The notes under the pieces are model-generated. The model saw only the letters and a list, made by a program, of their open reading frames with translations, was not told the origin of the DNA and made no database searches. From the NCBI GenBank assembly GCA_964432885.1, contig CAYSPG010000002.1:62001-126000 (forward strand): DNA of 64,000 bases, written 5' to 3'. Positions 1 through 8,530 of this stretch are shown piece by piece (the first letter of the stretch is position 1; each line of letters starts with the position of its first letter). The DNA comes from CAYSPG01 sp964432885 (GTDB lineage: Bacteria > Bacteroidota > Bacteroidia > AKYH767-A > OLB10). Made by a program: the position numbers and the translations under genes.

Positions 1-2359
1 TGCCATCAGCAATTAGATTGATAAGGTAAGCGCCCTTGGCCATCTTACTGCAATCCCAATCAATAAACTGCTGGTGCGAAAACACATTGCATGTATAAAC
101 AGATTTTCCGGCAACATCGCATACGCTGATTATTGCATAAGGCTTATTAACGAGAGAAAAATTTATACGACAAATGTCTTTTGCGGGGTTGGGCGATACG
201 CTTAATGCATAGGTTGCTTTGGTTATAGGTGAATTAATGGCAACCGTATAATCATAATAACCCAATGTATATTCACCTTTAATCAATGTGTCAATTGTAA
301 AACTTCCTATTTTATCTGTTGCAAATCCCATGTTATGGGTGGATGCCGTAACGATATGCCAGTCGTCAGAAGTACCTGTACGGTACAAAAGCACAAGACT
401 GTCTTCTGTTCCGGTAATTAATGTGTTATCAATCCATCCGGCTGTGGTAGTGCTGGTGCTGCCATCATAAAAAAAGTTTGCCTTGCTATAAAACCCAGTC
501 ATAAAAATTCCGTCAACTTTCCAATAATGATAATCAGATAAACGAATTCCGGGGTTGCTCTGTTTAAATCCGTCAGGTGCTACCCAGTTATGTTCCATGC
601 GCACAATGGTTCCCGGGTTTCCAATAGTTTGCACGTTTAGTGTCGAATTGGTTTCTGTCATAACAACGTTTCCGGTTGTTGTAATTGCTTTTTCAAAATC
701 AGAAATTGCATCGCTTACTTTTTCGTTACGGTCAATAGCAATCCATTGCGCATTGCCAATTATGGTAGGTATATGAAACACATTTGTTGCCGAATCTATA
801 ACTACTTGCACAGTGGTATCCTGCACTCCGTCTGAAATAGTAATTTCAACCGGCATGGTATAAATATGACCTGTGTTTCCTTTTGCGCGCTGCCGCGTGT
901 ACACAAAGTAATGGTCTAATCCTCCTGGAAAATAAACTACTGAGTCAATGCTGAAGTGAGGGAAACCCGGTGTAAAAATCCAATCGTCAAAAAAATTAGT
1001 TGTGTTTATTCCTGTACTTGTTGTAAACGCATCACGCATATCGGCACTGTTAGCATTACCATAAGCATAGGTGTTTTGATAACCCTGGCAACCCACTTCA
1101 AATAAACTATCGCCTAAAAAATTTCGAAGTGTATGTACAATGTCACCACCTTTGTTATATACCGTGGTGCCATAGGTGTATGCATCAGGTACAGCATTTA
1201 ATGCAAAATAATTTCCATCCTGCACATGGGCCAGTTGCAATACCTTGCGGTGATTGGTACGAATCCAGTTTTTATATGCCGTAATACCACTTTTGGCCTC
1301 AGTAAAATAGGCTTCGTTAAAAGTAGCCCATCCTTCGTTAAGCCACATATCTGCTGCGGTTTTGCAGGTAACTTTATCGCCCCACCACATGTGCGAAAGC
1401 TCATGCGCCCAAAGAGTTTCATAGACTGTTGAAATGGCAAACGTGCGGCCTATACTTATATTGCTTGCATGTTCCATTGCACCACTGCCAAAATTAACAA
1501 GTGAATATCCTATTTTATTCCACGGGTAGGCGCCATAGGCATTAACAAATAAATTTATGGCAAGCGGTAAGTTGGCAAATGCTGTGCTTACGGCTGCTGT
1601 ATCGGCAGGTTTAGCCGCAATTTCTACAGGAATGCCGCTATAGTTTCGGTTCCACGAAGTGTAATCGGCCACAGCCATACACGCAAGATAACTTGGGATA
1701 GCATTATCAATTTTCCAGTGCCATGTTTTAGTACCATTAGGGTTGGTGGTTGAGCTATTAAGATAACCATTGCAATACGCTTTTAAGGTTGGCGATGTTG
1801 TAATAAAAAATTCGTAGGTTGATTTATCGGTAAACTCATCTATACACGGATACCATGCGCGGCCAAAATTGTGAGGTAATGCTGCAAATCCCACACCCAG
1901 ATTAAATGCATAATTACTGCCCATATAAAAACCACCCCAACCGGTAGCATCTTTTTTGGGTTGTCCATGATAATAAACCGAAATATTTATAGAATCATTT
2001 GTATTAAGGGTTAGCGGAAGCGTAATGCGCAATGTGGTGTCGTTATAATTATAGGTTAAGTTTCCGCTAGAATAAAAAACAGAATCAATATTAAGCTGAA
2101 GCAGGCTTAAGGATATTTCGTTTACGTTATTAACCTTTGATACAGCCATCACCTCGCAGCGTGCTTTAATGGTTTGGGCTGAATAGTTAAGTGTATCAAC
2201 GTAAATTTTATAATGGCTGATATGAACTGTATCACCGGCTGCTGATTTTTGCAAAGACAAATCAGCTGTGTTTTTTTTTGCCTGTTGGCAATAATTGGTT
2301 TGCGCTTGTGAAGTTGATACACAAAACAACAGAATAATAAATGTAAAATATTTTTGCAT
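1..2359 (-). CDS. Secreted M1-family metallopeptidase with T9SS sorting domain (3' end cut by window)
   Basis: Reading from an ATG at 2359, the frame stays open to the window edge, giving about 786 residues without a stop. A signal peptide is visible (MQKYFTFIILLFCVSTSQAQ). The zinc site HELSH lies at residues 319-323 and is followed by WLNEGW with the third ligand Glu at 342, the HExxH-x18-E spacing of M1 peptidases. A GAMEH motif (the family's GAMEN exopeptidase loop) precedes it. Near the window edge a type A T9SS sorting domain begins (SVSPNPAKD), so the enzyme is probably exported across the outer membrane and either released or surface-anchored. It would trim N-terminal residues from external peptides. 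The last few residues lie outside the window. Family assignment is firm; substrate is unknown. Confidence 0.93.
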   Translation of the reverse strand, partial: MQKYFTFIILLFCVSTSQAQTNYCQQAKKNTADLSLQKSAAGDTVHISHYKIYVDTLNYSAQTIKARCEVMAVSKVNNVNEISLSLLQLNIDSVFYSSGNLTYNYNDTTLRITLPLTLNTNDSINISVYYHGQPKKDATGWGGFYMGSNYAFNLGVGFAALPHNFGRAWYPCIDEFTDKSTYEFFITTSPTLKAYCNGYLNSSTTNPNGTKTWHWKIDNAIPSYLACMAVADYTSWNRNYSGIPVEIAAKPADTAAVSTAFANLPLAINLFVNAYGAYPWNKIGYSLVNFGSGAMEHASNISIGRTFAISTVYETLWAHELSHMWWGDKVTCKTAADMWLNEGWATFNEAYFTEAKSGITAYKNWIRTNHRKVLQLAHVQDGNYFALNAVPDAYTYGTTVYNKGGDIVHTLRNFLGDSLFEVGCQGYQNTYAYGNANSADMRDAFTTSTGINTTNFFDDWIFTPGFPHFSIDSVVYFPGGLDHYFVYTRQRAKGNTGHIYTMPVEITISDGVQDTTVQVVIDSATNVFHIPTIIGNAQWIAIDRNEKVSDAISDFEKAITTTGNVVMTETNSTLNVQTIGNPGTIVRMEHNWVAPDGFKQSNPGIRLSDYHYWKVDGIFMTGFYSKANFFYDGSTSTTTAGWIDNTLITGTEDSLVLLYRTGTSDDWHIVTASTHNMGFATDKIGSFTIDTLIKGEYTLGYYDYTVAINSPITKATYALSVSPNPAKDICRINFSLVNKPYAIISVCDVAGKSVYTCNVFSHQQFIDWDCSKMAKGAYLINLIADG

Positions 2360-2446
2360 GGTATTTAAAATTTCCAGTAAAACTAATAAGAAGTCATTAA
2401 CATAAAATGTTAATGGCGAGTTAATATTAATTTATTAAAGCAGCTG

Positions 2447-2824
2447 TTAAATTTTTCTTATTTCAAATGGCAACTTTACAATGGTTTTGTAATCATCACC
2501 GGCTTCCATCATATCCTCATCCTCTTCTTCGTAAAGCCAAATAACTTTTACATTGCTTTGGCCAGCCTTGTTTATGTTTTCAAGTTTGCGAAAAATATCC
2601 AACAGGCATTTTGACGAGCTGGTATTAAAATACTCAAGCCCAACAATAATTTCGGTTTGGGGTTTTGGCGCTGCGGCATAATTATCCAACCAATCATAAA
2701 CTGGTTTGTAAAACTCAACTGAGTTTTCAGGAATTGATTTTCCTTTAAGTTCAAGTTTTCCGGTATCATAAACAAAGTAAATATGGGGCGTTTTTATTCC
2801 GGGTTCTATTTTTAAATTTTCCAT
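2447..2824 (-). CDS. siaC: SiaC-family regulatory phosphoprotein (DUF1987)
   Basis: A 125-residue acidic protein matching the SiaC/DUF1987 family. In Pseudomonas aeruginosa, SiaC is phosphorylated on Thr68 by the kinase SiaB, dephosphorylated by the PP2C phosphatase SiaA, and in its unphosphorylated form activates the diguanylate cyclase SiaD. Here the matching segment EYFNTSSSK puts a threonine at exactly residue 68. The gene starts 8 nt after the siaB-like gene and is surely co-transcribed with it. Three SpoIIE/PP2C phosphatases lie divergently upstream. No GGDEF protein is present in the window, so the target of this SiaC is not known. Confidence 0.85.
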   Translation of the reverse strand: MENLKIEPGIKTPHIYFVYDTGKLELKGKSIPENSVEFYKPVYDWLDNYAAAPKPQTEIIVGLEYFNTSSSKCLLDIFRKLENINKAGQSNVKVIWLYEEEDEDMMEAGDDYKTIVKLPFEIRKI

Positions 2825-2832
2825 TGATGTTT

Positions 2833-3387
2833 TTATTTTATGGTTACCGCCAAACTAAAAAAAGAATATTTTTCGGTTGTGTGGTGAAAGTTGTAATCCA
2901 TTTTATGACCAGATTTGCGGGCAATGTCAATCATTCCTAATCCGGCTCCTCCTTTGTCTGACAATTCGGTTTCTGACAGTTTTTCACGATAGTAATTTCG
3001 AAGCTCATCAGCATTCATTGCGTTTACAATGTCTAATTTCTCTTTTAATGAATGTACATTTTCGTTTAAAATAAAATTGCCTGTAATTATTCTATAACTA
3101 TTGCCTTCCCCTTTTGCAATTATAAAAATAGCCGAGCTTTCGGTAATATCATCTACCTGGCTTTTAGTTTCCTGTAAACTCTCCATGTGGTGATATACAT
3201 TTTGCAAGCACTCAACCAATATGTGATAAAATTTTTTCTTTCTGCGTATGTCTTCTTTTTCATTCTCAAGCCTACTCTCCATTATTTGATATACACTGCT
3301 CAACAGGTCTTGGGTAATATCTCCTTTAAACGAAAGGATGATATCATCACGTTGCATGTTTTTGTAGAGTGAGAATATATCAGTCAT
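2833..3387 (-). CDS. siaB: SiaB-family protein kinase (DUF6272)
   Basis: 184 residues from the ATG at 3387. An upstream TTG at 3408 would add seven residues, but the ATG sits at a good distance from a TAnnTTTG promoter box at 3423-3430 and gives the usual family N-terminus. The protein looks like a compact GHKL ATPase: an N-box-like VECLQNVYHH at residues 58-67 and a glycine-rich G-box GGAGLGMIDIA at 146-156. There is no dimerisation/phosphoacceptor histidine domain, as expected for a kinase that phosphorylates a partner (the adjacent SiaC-like protein). First gene of a two-gene operon. Confidence 0.85.
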   Translation of the reverse strand: MTDIFSLYKNMQRDDIILSFKGDITQDLLSSVYQIMESRLENEKEDIRRKKKFYHILVECLQNVYHHMESLQETKSQVDDITESSAIFIIAKGEGNSYRIITGNFILNENVHSLKEKLDIVNAMNADELRNYYREKLSETELSDKGGAGLGMIDIARKSGHKMDYNFHHTTEKYSFFSLAVTIK

Positions 3388-3422
3388 AATGTGTTTATCG
3401 AAAAACAAAAAAGTTTACCTGA

Positions 3423-3430
3423 CAAAAATA
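3423..3430 (-). promoter_or_regulatory. Bacteroidota -7 box of siaB-siaC
   Basis: On the minus strand this reads TATTTTTG, an exact match to TAnnTTTG. It implies transcription starting near 3416 and a leader of about 29 nt before the ATG at 3387. No convincing -33 TTTG was found. Confidence 0.5.
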
Positions 3431-3451
3431 GAATTGTTTTATAATATTAGG

Positions 3452-3976
3452 CTATGAGGTTTCTTCGATTTCGCTATTTCTAGTTCGTAATATGGCTGCA
3501 GAAAAAAAGGTAAAAACCGAATATAAAACGAGGCTGCTAGTTATATTTCCGAGCACAGCATTTTTAGGATTTTCAGAAATAGAATTAACTTCCTCTATTC
3601 CTCTTTTAAAAGCAATACTGTCTTCGCCTAATACTTCCATTTGCTCACCAATTACCTTCTGGCTAATTTCCTTCTGTCTCTCCAGTGCGCCTTTATCAAT
3701 ATAAGTTAAATAAACAAAAACAAATACTGAAGAAACTAAGGTAGCTACTAAAGCTATACCAAAACCTTGCTTAAAGAGAACACCAAATGTTGCCTTGTGC
3801 TTAAAATATTTATTTTTAATAGAACGCACTAAGAAAAAAAATATAATACCATATACAACTACAAGACTTAATGCTAATAATGCGTTTGTGGCGGGAATAA
3901 TTTGTCTGTAAGTAAGCACATACATCAAACACATTAGCAATGAAAAAATCAATGCCTGATTTATTACCTTTTTCAT
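3452..3976 (-). CDS. DUF4199 domain membrane protein
   Basis: 174 residues with the DUF4199 layout common in Bacteroidota: two N-terminal membrane helices (about residues 8-25 and 32-52), a third near 70-92, a soluble helical stretch of charged residues (about 95-140), and a last helix near 145-163. The function of the family is unknown. It is transcribed away from the phosphatase gene at 4031 and toward siaB-siaC, 64 nt before the siaB start, so it may be part of that transcription unit. A separate promoter box lies at 4010-4017. Confidence 0.75.
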   Translation of the reverse strand: MKKVINQALIFSLLMCLMYVLTYRQIIPATNALLALSLVVVYGIIFFFLVRSIKNKYFKHKATFGVLFKQGFGIALVATLVSSVFVFVYLTYIDKGALERQKEISQKVIGEQMEVLGEDSIAFKRGIEEVNSISENPKNAVLGNITSSLVLYSVFTFFSAAILRTRNSEIEETS

Positions 3977-4009
3977 ATAAAGTGAAATTAAAATTTAATT
4001 TAGCCTTGC

Positions 4010-4017
4010 CAAATATA
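4010..4017 (-). promoter_or_regulatory. -7 box of the DUF4199 gene
   Basis: Minus-strand TATATTTG matches TAnnTTTG exactly, 34 nt before the ATG at 3976. It lies in the 54-nt divergent gap to the 7TM phosphatase gene starting at 4031. Confidence 0.5.
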
Positions 4018-4030
4018 TATAAATCTACCT

Positions 4031-6193
4031 ATGTTTTGTTCGGAAAAAAAGCGATTCAACTCCCTTCATCTTTGTTTTTTTTTATTGCATAGTACCTTAA
4101 TTTTTTCTTCTTCCAATATTTTTGCTTATGCTGATACTATTAAGTTTTTTGGATTTAAGCCTTCAAAATCAGATTCTGTTTTTAGCTTTAATGCTATACA
4201 TAAATTTAAATGGAATGTAGTTAGTTATAACTCACAAGGGAAACAAAACGCTTATCAAACCGATGATATTGATTCAATAACTTTTACTGACAAAATCCCA
4301 CAGGGCTTATTGCTATCAACAAATTTTTATGTCGACACAGCTCTTTTATATAAAACTCACTCATTGTATTATGCAGCCAAGGGTTCAATTAGAATAATTT
4401 TGAATGGTAGAACCTTAGCAAACGAAGGGATTTTTAGTAAGGATAAAAAGTATCCAGAGGCAAAAATTAAAAACAAGGGCTTTGCTGATTTTGTATTAAC
4501 TAATCAAAAAAACAATTTGCAAATTCTAGTCGTTGCAAAACAAGGTTCAAAAACAAACAAAATAGAGGTAAGACTTGGAAATACAAACTGGCGACATAAT
4601 GAGGAAGGTAGGGAGCAAACCGAAAAAATACGTGGGTTTTCCCTAACTTATTTTTATTTGGCATTTGCTATAATTTTAATACTCCTTTATTTTTCAATTA
4701 GAAACAAAGAGTATTTATACTTTGGATTGTTCTGCCTTTTTACTTCTATTGAATACTTTACAGGAAACTTAAAGGATACCTCTCTGCTGGATTCTATCAA
4801 CCTTTATTCTACTTTAATTTCATTAGAGTTTCTTGCCATTTTCATGGCGCTTGCAATTTTAAAATCAAACAAATCTAAAATCCCCCTATTATTATTATTT
4901 CTTTTGCCGTTACTTCGTTTTATTCCCGGTGCCGATTTCTCCTTAACTTTGAATTTAGGTCAACTTTTAGAGGTACCAATTTTTGAATTTATTACTGTAA
5001 TTATTTTCATAGTCTTTTCTTCTTTTTCGTTTTTATATTATTGGATTCAAGGATTTGGTCAGCGGCAATGGGATATAAAAGTATTAACATACGGAATTTT
5101 AGTTGCAATATTTTTTGTTGCAATTTTCCCGATGATTCTTGGCTTCAATGGTGGGTATAACCAAAACGATGGCAACCTTGACACAGCAGATATTTTATCA
5201 ACCCTTGGAGTTTGTGTCTATCCAGTATTAATTGCTATTGTGCTTGCAAAAAGATACGGTGACAATCAAAAGCAACTCACACAACAAGTAATAACTATAA
5301 AACAACTCGGTAAAGAAAACCTGCAAAAAGAAACCGAAAAGAAAAAAATACTGGAAGAGCAAAATGTTTTTCTTGAACATAAAGTAACCGAACGAACAAA
5401 AGAACTTGCTGAAAAAAACAGTTTGATTTTAATTAAAAACAAAGAAATTACCGACAGCCTTGTATATGCCAAACGAATACAGGCCGCCATATTGCCCGAT
5501 ATAAAATTAATTTACAAAGCGCTCGAGCAATCGTTTATTCTTTATTTACCCAAAGATATTGTGAGCGGAGATTTTTATGGCTTTGCACAAAAAGACGGCA
5601 AAGTAATTATTGCCGCTGCCGATTGTACCGGGCATGGTGTGGCGGGTGCGTTTATGAGTATGATTGGAAGTTCGTTGCTTAACACAATCATTAACGAAAA
5701 AAACATTACAAGCCCTGCCAAAATTTTGGATGCGCTAAACAATGGCATTATTCATTCACTAAATCAGCGCGAAAGCGAATCAAATGATGGCATGGATATT
5801 TCCATCTGTACATTTGATATGAAAAACAGCATGGTGGAATTTGCTGGTGCCAACCGCCCTTTATGGCTTATAAGAGACAATGAAATTTTGGTATATAAGC
5901 CTGATAAATTTCCTATTGGCGGCTTGCAGGTTATGGAAACCAAAACGTTTAGCAATCATCAAATTGCTTTGCAAAAAAACGATGCGCTGTATCTTTTTTC
6001 AGATGGGTATGCCGACCAGTTTGGCGGAAGCAACGGAAAAAAACTAATGACTAAAAAGTTTAAGGAAGAACTACTATCTATACAAAACCTTTCGATGCAT
6101 GATCAGGAAAATTATCTGAAAAACATATTTTACCAATGGAAAGGAAATAACGAACAGGTAGATGATGTGCTTGTAATTGGCATACGGATATAG
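4031..6193 (+). CDS. 7TM-sensor SpoIIE (PP2C-type) serine phosphatase, copy 1
   Basis: 720 residues. Order of parts: signal peptide (about 1-36); an extracytoplasmic beta-rich domain (about 40-195) resembling the galactose-binding-like sensor heads of 7TMR-DISM receptors; seven membrane helices (about 203-405); a charged coiled coil (about 410-475); and a SpoIIE phosphatase domain to the end. The phosphatase motifs are intact: SGDFY, AADCTGHGVAGAFMSM, GMDIS, GANRPLW, FSDGYADQFGG and a terminal QVDDVLVIGI, which carry the metal-binding aspartates. Such proteins dephosphorylate partner-switch proteins; the SiaC-like protein encoded divergently nearby is the obvious candidate substrate (inference). 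Its C-terminal half is very close to the next gene, indicating tandem duplication. Confidence 0.88.
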   Translation: MFCSEKKRFNSLHLCFFLLHSTLIFSSSNIFAYADTIKFFGFKPSKSDSVFSFNAIHKFKWNVVSYNSQGKQNAYQTDDIDSITFTDKIPQGLLLSTNFYVDTALLYKTHSLYYAAKGSIRIILNGRTLANEGIFSKDKKYPEAKIKNKGFADFVLTNQKNNLQILVVAKQGSKTNKIEVRLGNTNWRHNEEGREQTEKIRGFSLTYFYLAFAIILILLYFSIRNKEYLYFGLFCLFTSIEYFTGNLKDTSLLDSINLYSTLISLEFLAIFMALAILKSNKSKIPLLLLFLLPLLRFIPGADFSLTLNLGQLLEVPIFEFITVIIFIVFSSFSFLYYWIQGFGQRQWDIKVLTYGILVAIFFVAIFPMILGFNGGYNQNDGNLDTADILSTLGVCVYPVLIAIVLAKRYGDNQKQLTQQVITIKQLGKENLQKETEKKKILEEQNVFLEHKVTERTKELAEKNSLILIKNKEITDSLVYAKRIQAAILPDIKLIYKALEQSFILYLPKDIVSGDFYGFAQKDGKVIIAAADCTGHGVAGAFMSMIGSSLLNTIINEKNITSPAKILDALNNGIIHSLNQRESESNDGMDISICTFDMKNSMVEFAGANRPLWLIRDNEILVYKPDKFPIGGLQVMETKTFSNHQIALQKNDALYLFSDGYADQFGGSNGKKLMTKKFKEELLSIQNLSMHDQENYLKNIFYQWKGNNEQVDDVLVIGIRI

Positions 6194-6287
6194 GATGTGT
6201 GGTTTTTCAATTTTATAATAAAGAAATTTTAATTAAGGCTTGTATAGTTTACAAAATTCTATATTTACTTTCGTGTTTTGATTTAGT

Positions 6288-8519
6288 ATGAATATTGTTT
6301 TAAAGCTTCTATCATCATTTTGTATTGTAGCAATTTTTTGCTGCGCAAGCCTGGCGCAAGATGATACCTCATCAAAAGATACATCAGTAAACATTCATGT
6401 AAAGTTGAGTGATTTTGTATCGGATGACGAAGAAGAAAAAGCAAAGGCCGATTCGGTGCTTGAACTGTTAAACGATATTGACAACCTGTTAAAGTTTACC
6501 GAAAATTGGAAAATAAAAAAGGGTGACGATACCTTATGGGCCGCTGTAAATTATGATGATAAAGATTGGATTGTACTTGACGATGACTCGGTACGAGACA
6601 ATACAGATTATGGAAGCATAACCTGGTACCGCAGGCATTTTACAATTGATTCGAATTTAATTCATGTGCCGCTGGCATTTTATGTGCAACAGTTTGGCAG
6701 TGCATGCGATGTTTACATAGATGGTAAATTTTTAAAAAGTTTTGGCACGGTTGGAAAAGACAAACAATCAGAAGTGGCAGAATTTAGCATGAACCCTCCG
6801 CCATTTGCTTTTGTTTTTACCGGAGGCACAAAGCATGTATTTGCCGTGCGCTACTCTAATTTTCACCGCACAGGTGTTAAATCAAGCGGGTTTAACATTG
6901 GCAAAAATTTTAGAATATCAGTAAAACACCTTAACCAAGAAATTCAAGATGCTGCCAATCCTTCAAAATATTTTCCTATCATTTTTTTTGCCGCCATTTT
7001 TATCACGTTAGCAGCCGTACATTTTATTATGTTTATTTACCAGCATCAAAAAGTTGCCAATCTTTATTACAGCCTGTATTGTTTGGGAATTTTTTGCATA
7101 GCCATTTACATTTATTACCTGCTTACATCAACCAACTATGCCGTTATCACTTTAATGTCAGAAACGGCTGGTTATCTGGCGCCCCTTTTAATTGTGCCCC
7201 TGGTGGCAATGCTGCACATAATTTTTTACAATAGGTTGCTAAAAATATTCTGGATACTGATTGTATTTTATGCTTCATCCGCAATATGCTTGCTTACAGG
7301 TTACAAAAAAGCCTCCATGATAATAGTTGTGTTTTTATTTTTAATTGCTTCTGTTGAAGTTATAAGAGTAATTGTTAAATCAATTAAAAAAAGAAAAGAT
7401 GGCGCCTGGATATTTTCGCTGGCCATATTGCTGCCTTTTATAACTGGAACAGCTGCAGGTTTTTTGCCTGATGAACTAAAATTTGAGGACATTAAACTTA
7501 CTGTTAATGTGGGTGGCATTGTGGGTGCAAGTTTTATTTTAGGATTACCTCTTGCCATGACAATTTACCTGGCGCGTGATTTTGCCCGCATGAGCAAAAA
7601 ATTAAACACCCAACTAAAAGAAATTACCGAACTATCTGCTAAATCACTGGTACAGGAAAAAGAAAAGAAACAAATTTTAGAAAATCAGAAAACCGAACTG
7701 GAAAAAAAAGTAAGTGAGCGCACGCAGGAGGTGCTACTGCAAAAAGAAGTGATTGAAGTAAAAAACAAAGAAATTACAGAAAGCCTGGTTTATGCCAAGC
7801 GCATTCAATCGGCTATATTGCCCGATATAAAACTAATTTATAAAACCCTTGACCAATCGTTTATTTTGTATTTACCAAAAGATATTGTTAGCGGAGATTT
7901 TTATGGCTTTGCACAAAAAAATGGCAAAGTGATTATTGCAGCGGCTGATTGTACTGGGCATGGTGTTGCAGGCGCATTTATGAGCATGATTGGAAGCGCT
8001 TTGCTTAATCAGATTATAAATGAAAAAGGAATTACAACACCCTCAAAAATTTTGGACGAATTAAATGATGGCATTATCCAGTCGTTAAAACAAAAAGAAA
8101 GCGATAGCAATGATGGAATGGATATATCAGTGTGCGCCTTTGATTTGGGAAACAATGTGCTTGAGTTTGCTGGCGCCAACCGCCCGCTGTGGCTTATTCG
8201 CAATGGCCTGATTGATGTATACAAGCCCGATAAATTTCCGATTGGCGGATTGCAGGTGGAGCGTAAACAAAAATTTTCTGAACATAAAATTCTGTTGCAA
8301 AAAAATGATTCGGTGTATTTGTTTTCGGATGGATTTGCCGACCAGTTTGGCGGTGAGCGCGGAAAAAAGTTGATGACAAAAAAATTTAAAGACACCTTAC
8401 TTGCTATTCAAAATTTATCAATGCGCGAGCAAGAAAATTATTTGAAACAATTATTTGAAACATGGAAAGGGAATAACGAACAAGTGGATGATGTTCTTGT
8501 AATTGGAATAAGGGTTTAA
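6288..8519 (+). CDS. 7TM-sensor SpoIIE (PP2C-type) serine phosphatase, copy 2
   Basis: 743 residues with the same plan as the preceding gene: signal peptide ending near SLAQ, an extracytoplasmic sensor domain (about 25-225) with conserved aromatic and Gly positions, a 7TM block (about 228-430), a coiled coil (about 440-500), and a C-terminal SpoIIE phosphatase domain with SGDFY, DCTGHGVAGAFMSMIG, GANRPLW and SDGFADQFGG. The phosphatase halves of copies 1 and 2 are nearly identical, while the sensor halves are strongly diverged, so the two receptors probably sense different signals but act on the same substrate. It is 94 nt after copy 1 and 11 nt before the receiver-SpoIIE gene, so an operon is likely. 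Confidence 0.88.
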   Translation: MNIVLKLLSSFCIVAIFCCASLAQDDTSSKDTSVNIHVKLSDFVSDDEEEKAKADSVLELLNDIDNLLKFTENWKIKKGDDTLWAAVNYDDKDWIVLDDDSVRDNTDYGSITWYRRHFTIDSNLIHVPLAFYVQQFGSACDVYIDGKFLKSFGTVGKDKQSEVAEFSMNPPPFAFVFTGGTKHVFAVRYSNFHRTGVKSSGFNIGKNFRISVKHLNQEIQDAANPSKYFPIIFFAAIFITLAAVHFIMFIYQHQKVANLYYSLYCLGIFCIAIYIYYLLTSTNYAVITLMSETAGYLAPLLIVPLVAMLHIIFYNRLLKIFWILIVFYASSAICLLTGYKKASMIIVVFLFLIASVEVIRVIVKSIKKRKDGAWIFSLAILLPFITGTAAGFLPDELKFEDIKLTVNVGGIVGASFILGLPLAMTIYLARDFARMSKKLNTQLKEITELSAKSLVQEKEKKQILENQKTELEKKVSERTQEVLLQKEVIEVKNKEITESLVYAKRIQSAILPDIKLIYKTLDQSFILYLPKDIVSGDFYGFAQKNGKVIIAAADCTGHGVAGAFMSMIGSALLNQIINEKGITTPSKILDELNDGIIQSLKQKESDSNDGMDISVCAFDLGNNVLEFAGANRPLWLIRNGLIDVYKPDKFPIGGLQVERKQKFSEHKILLQKNDSVYLFSDGFADQFGGERGKKLMTKKFKDTLLAIQNLSMREQENYLKQLFETWKGNNEQVDDVLVIGIRV

Positions 8520-8530
8520 AGTTTATTGAT

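Noticed and set aside
2833..3408. TTG start for the siaB-like gene at 3408
   Set aside because: The ATG at 3387 gives the usual family N-terminus and fits the promoter at 3423-3430.
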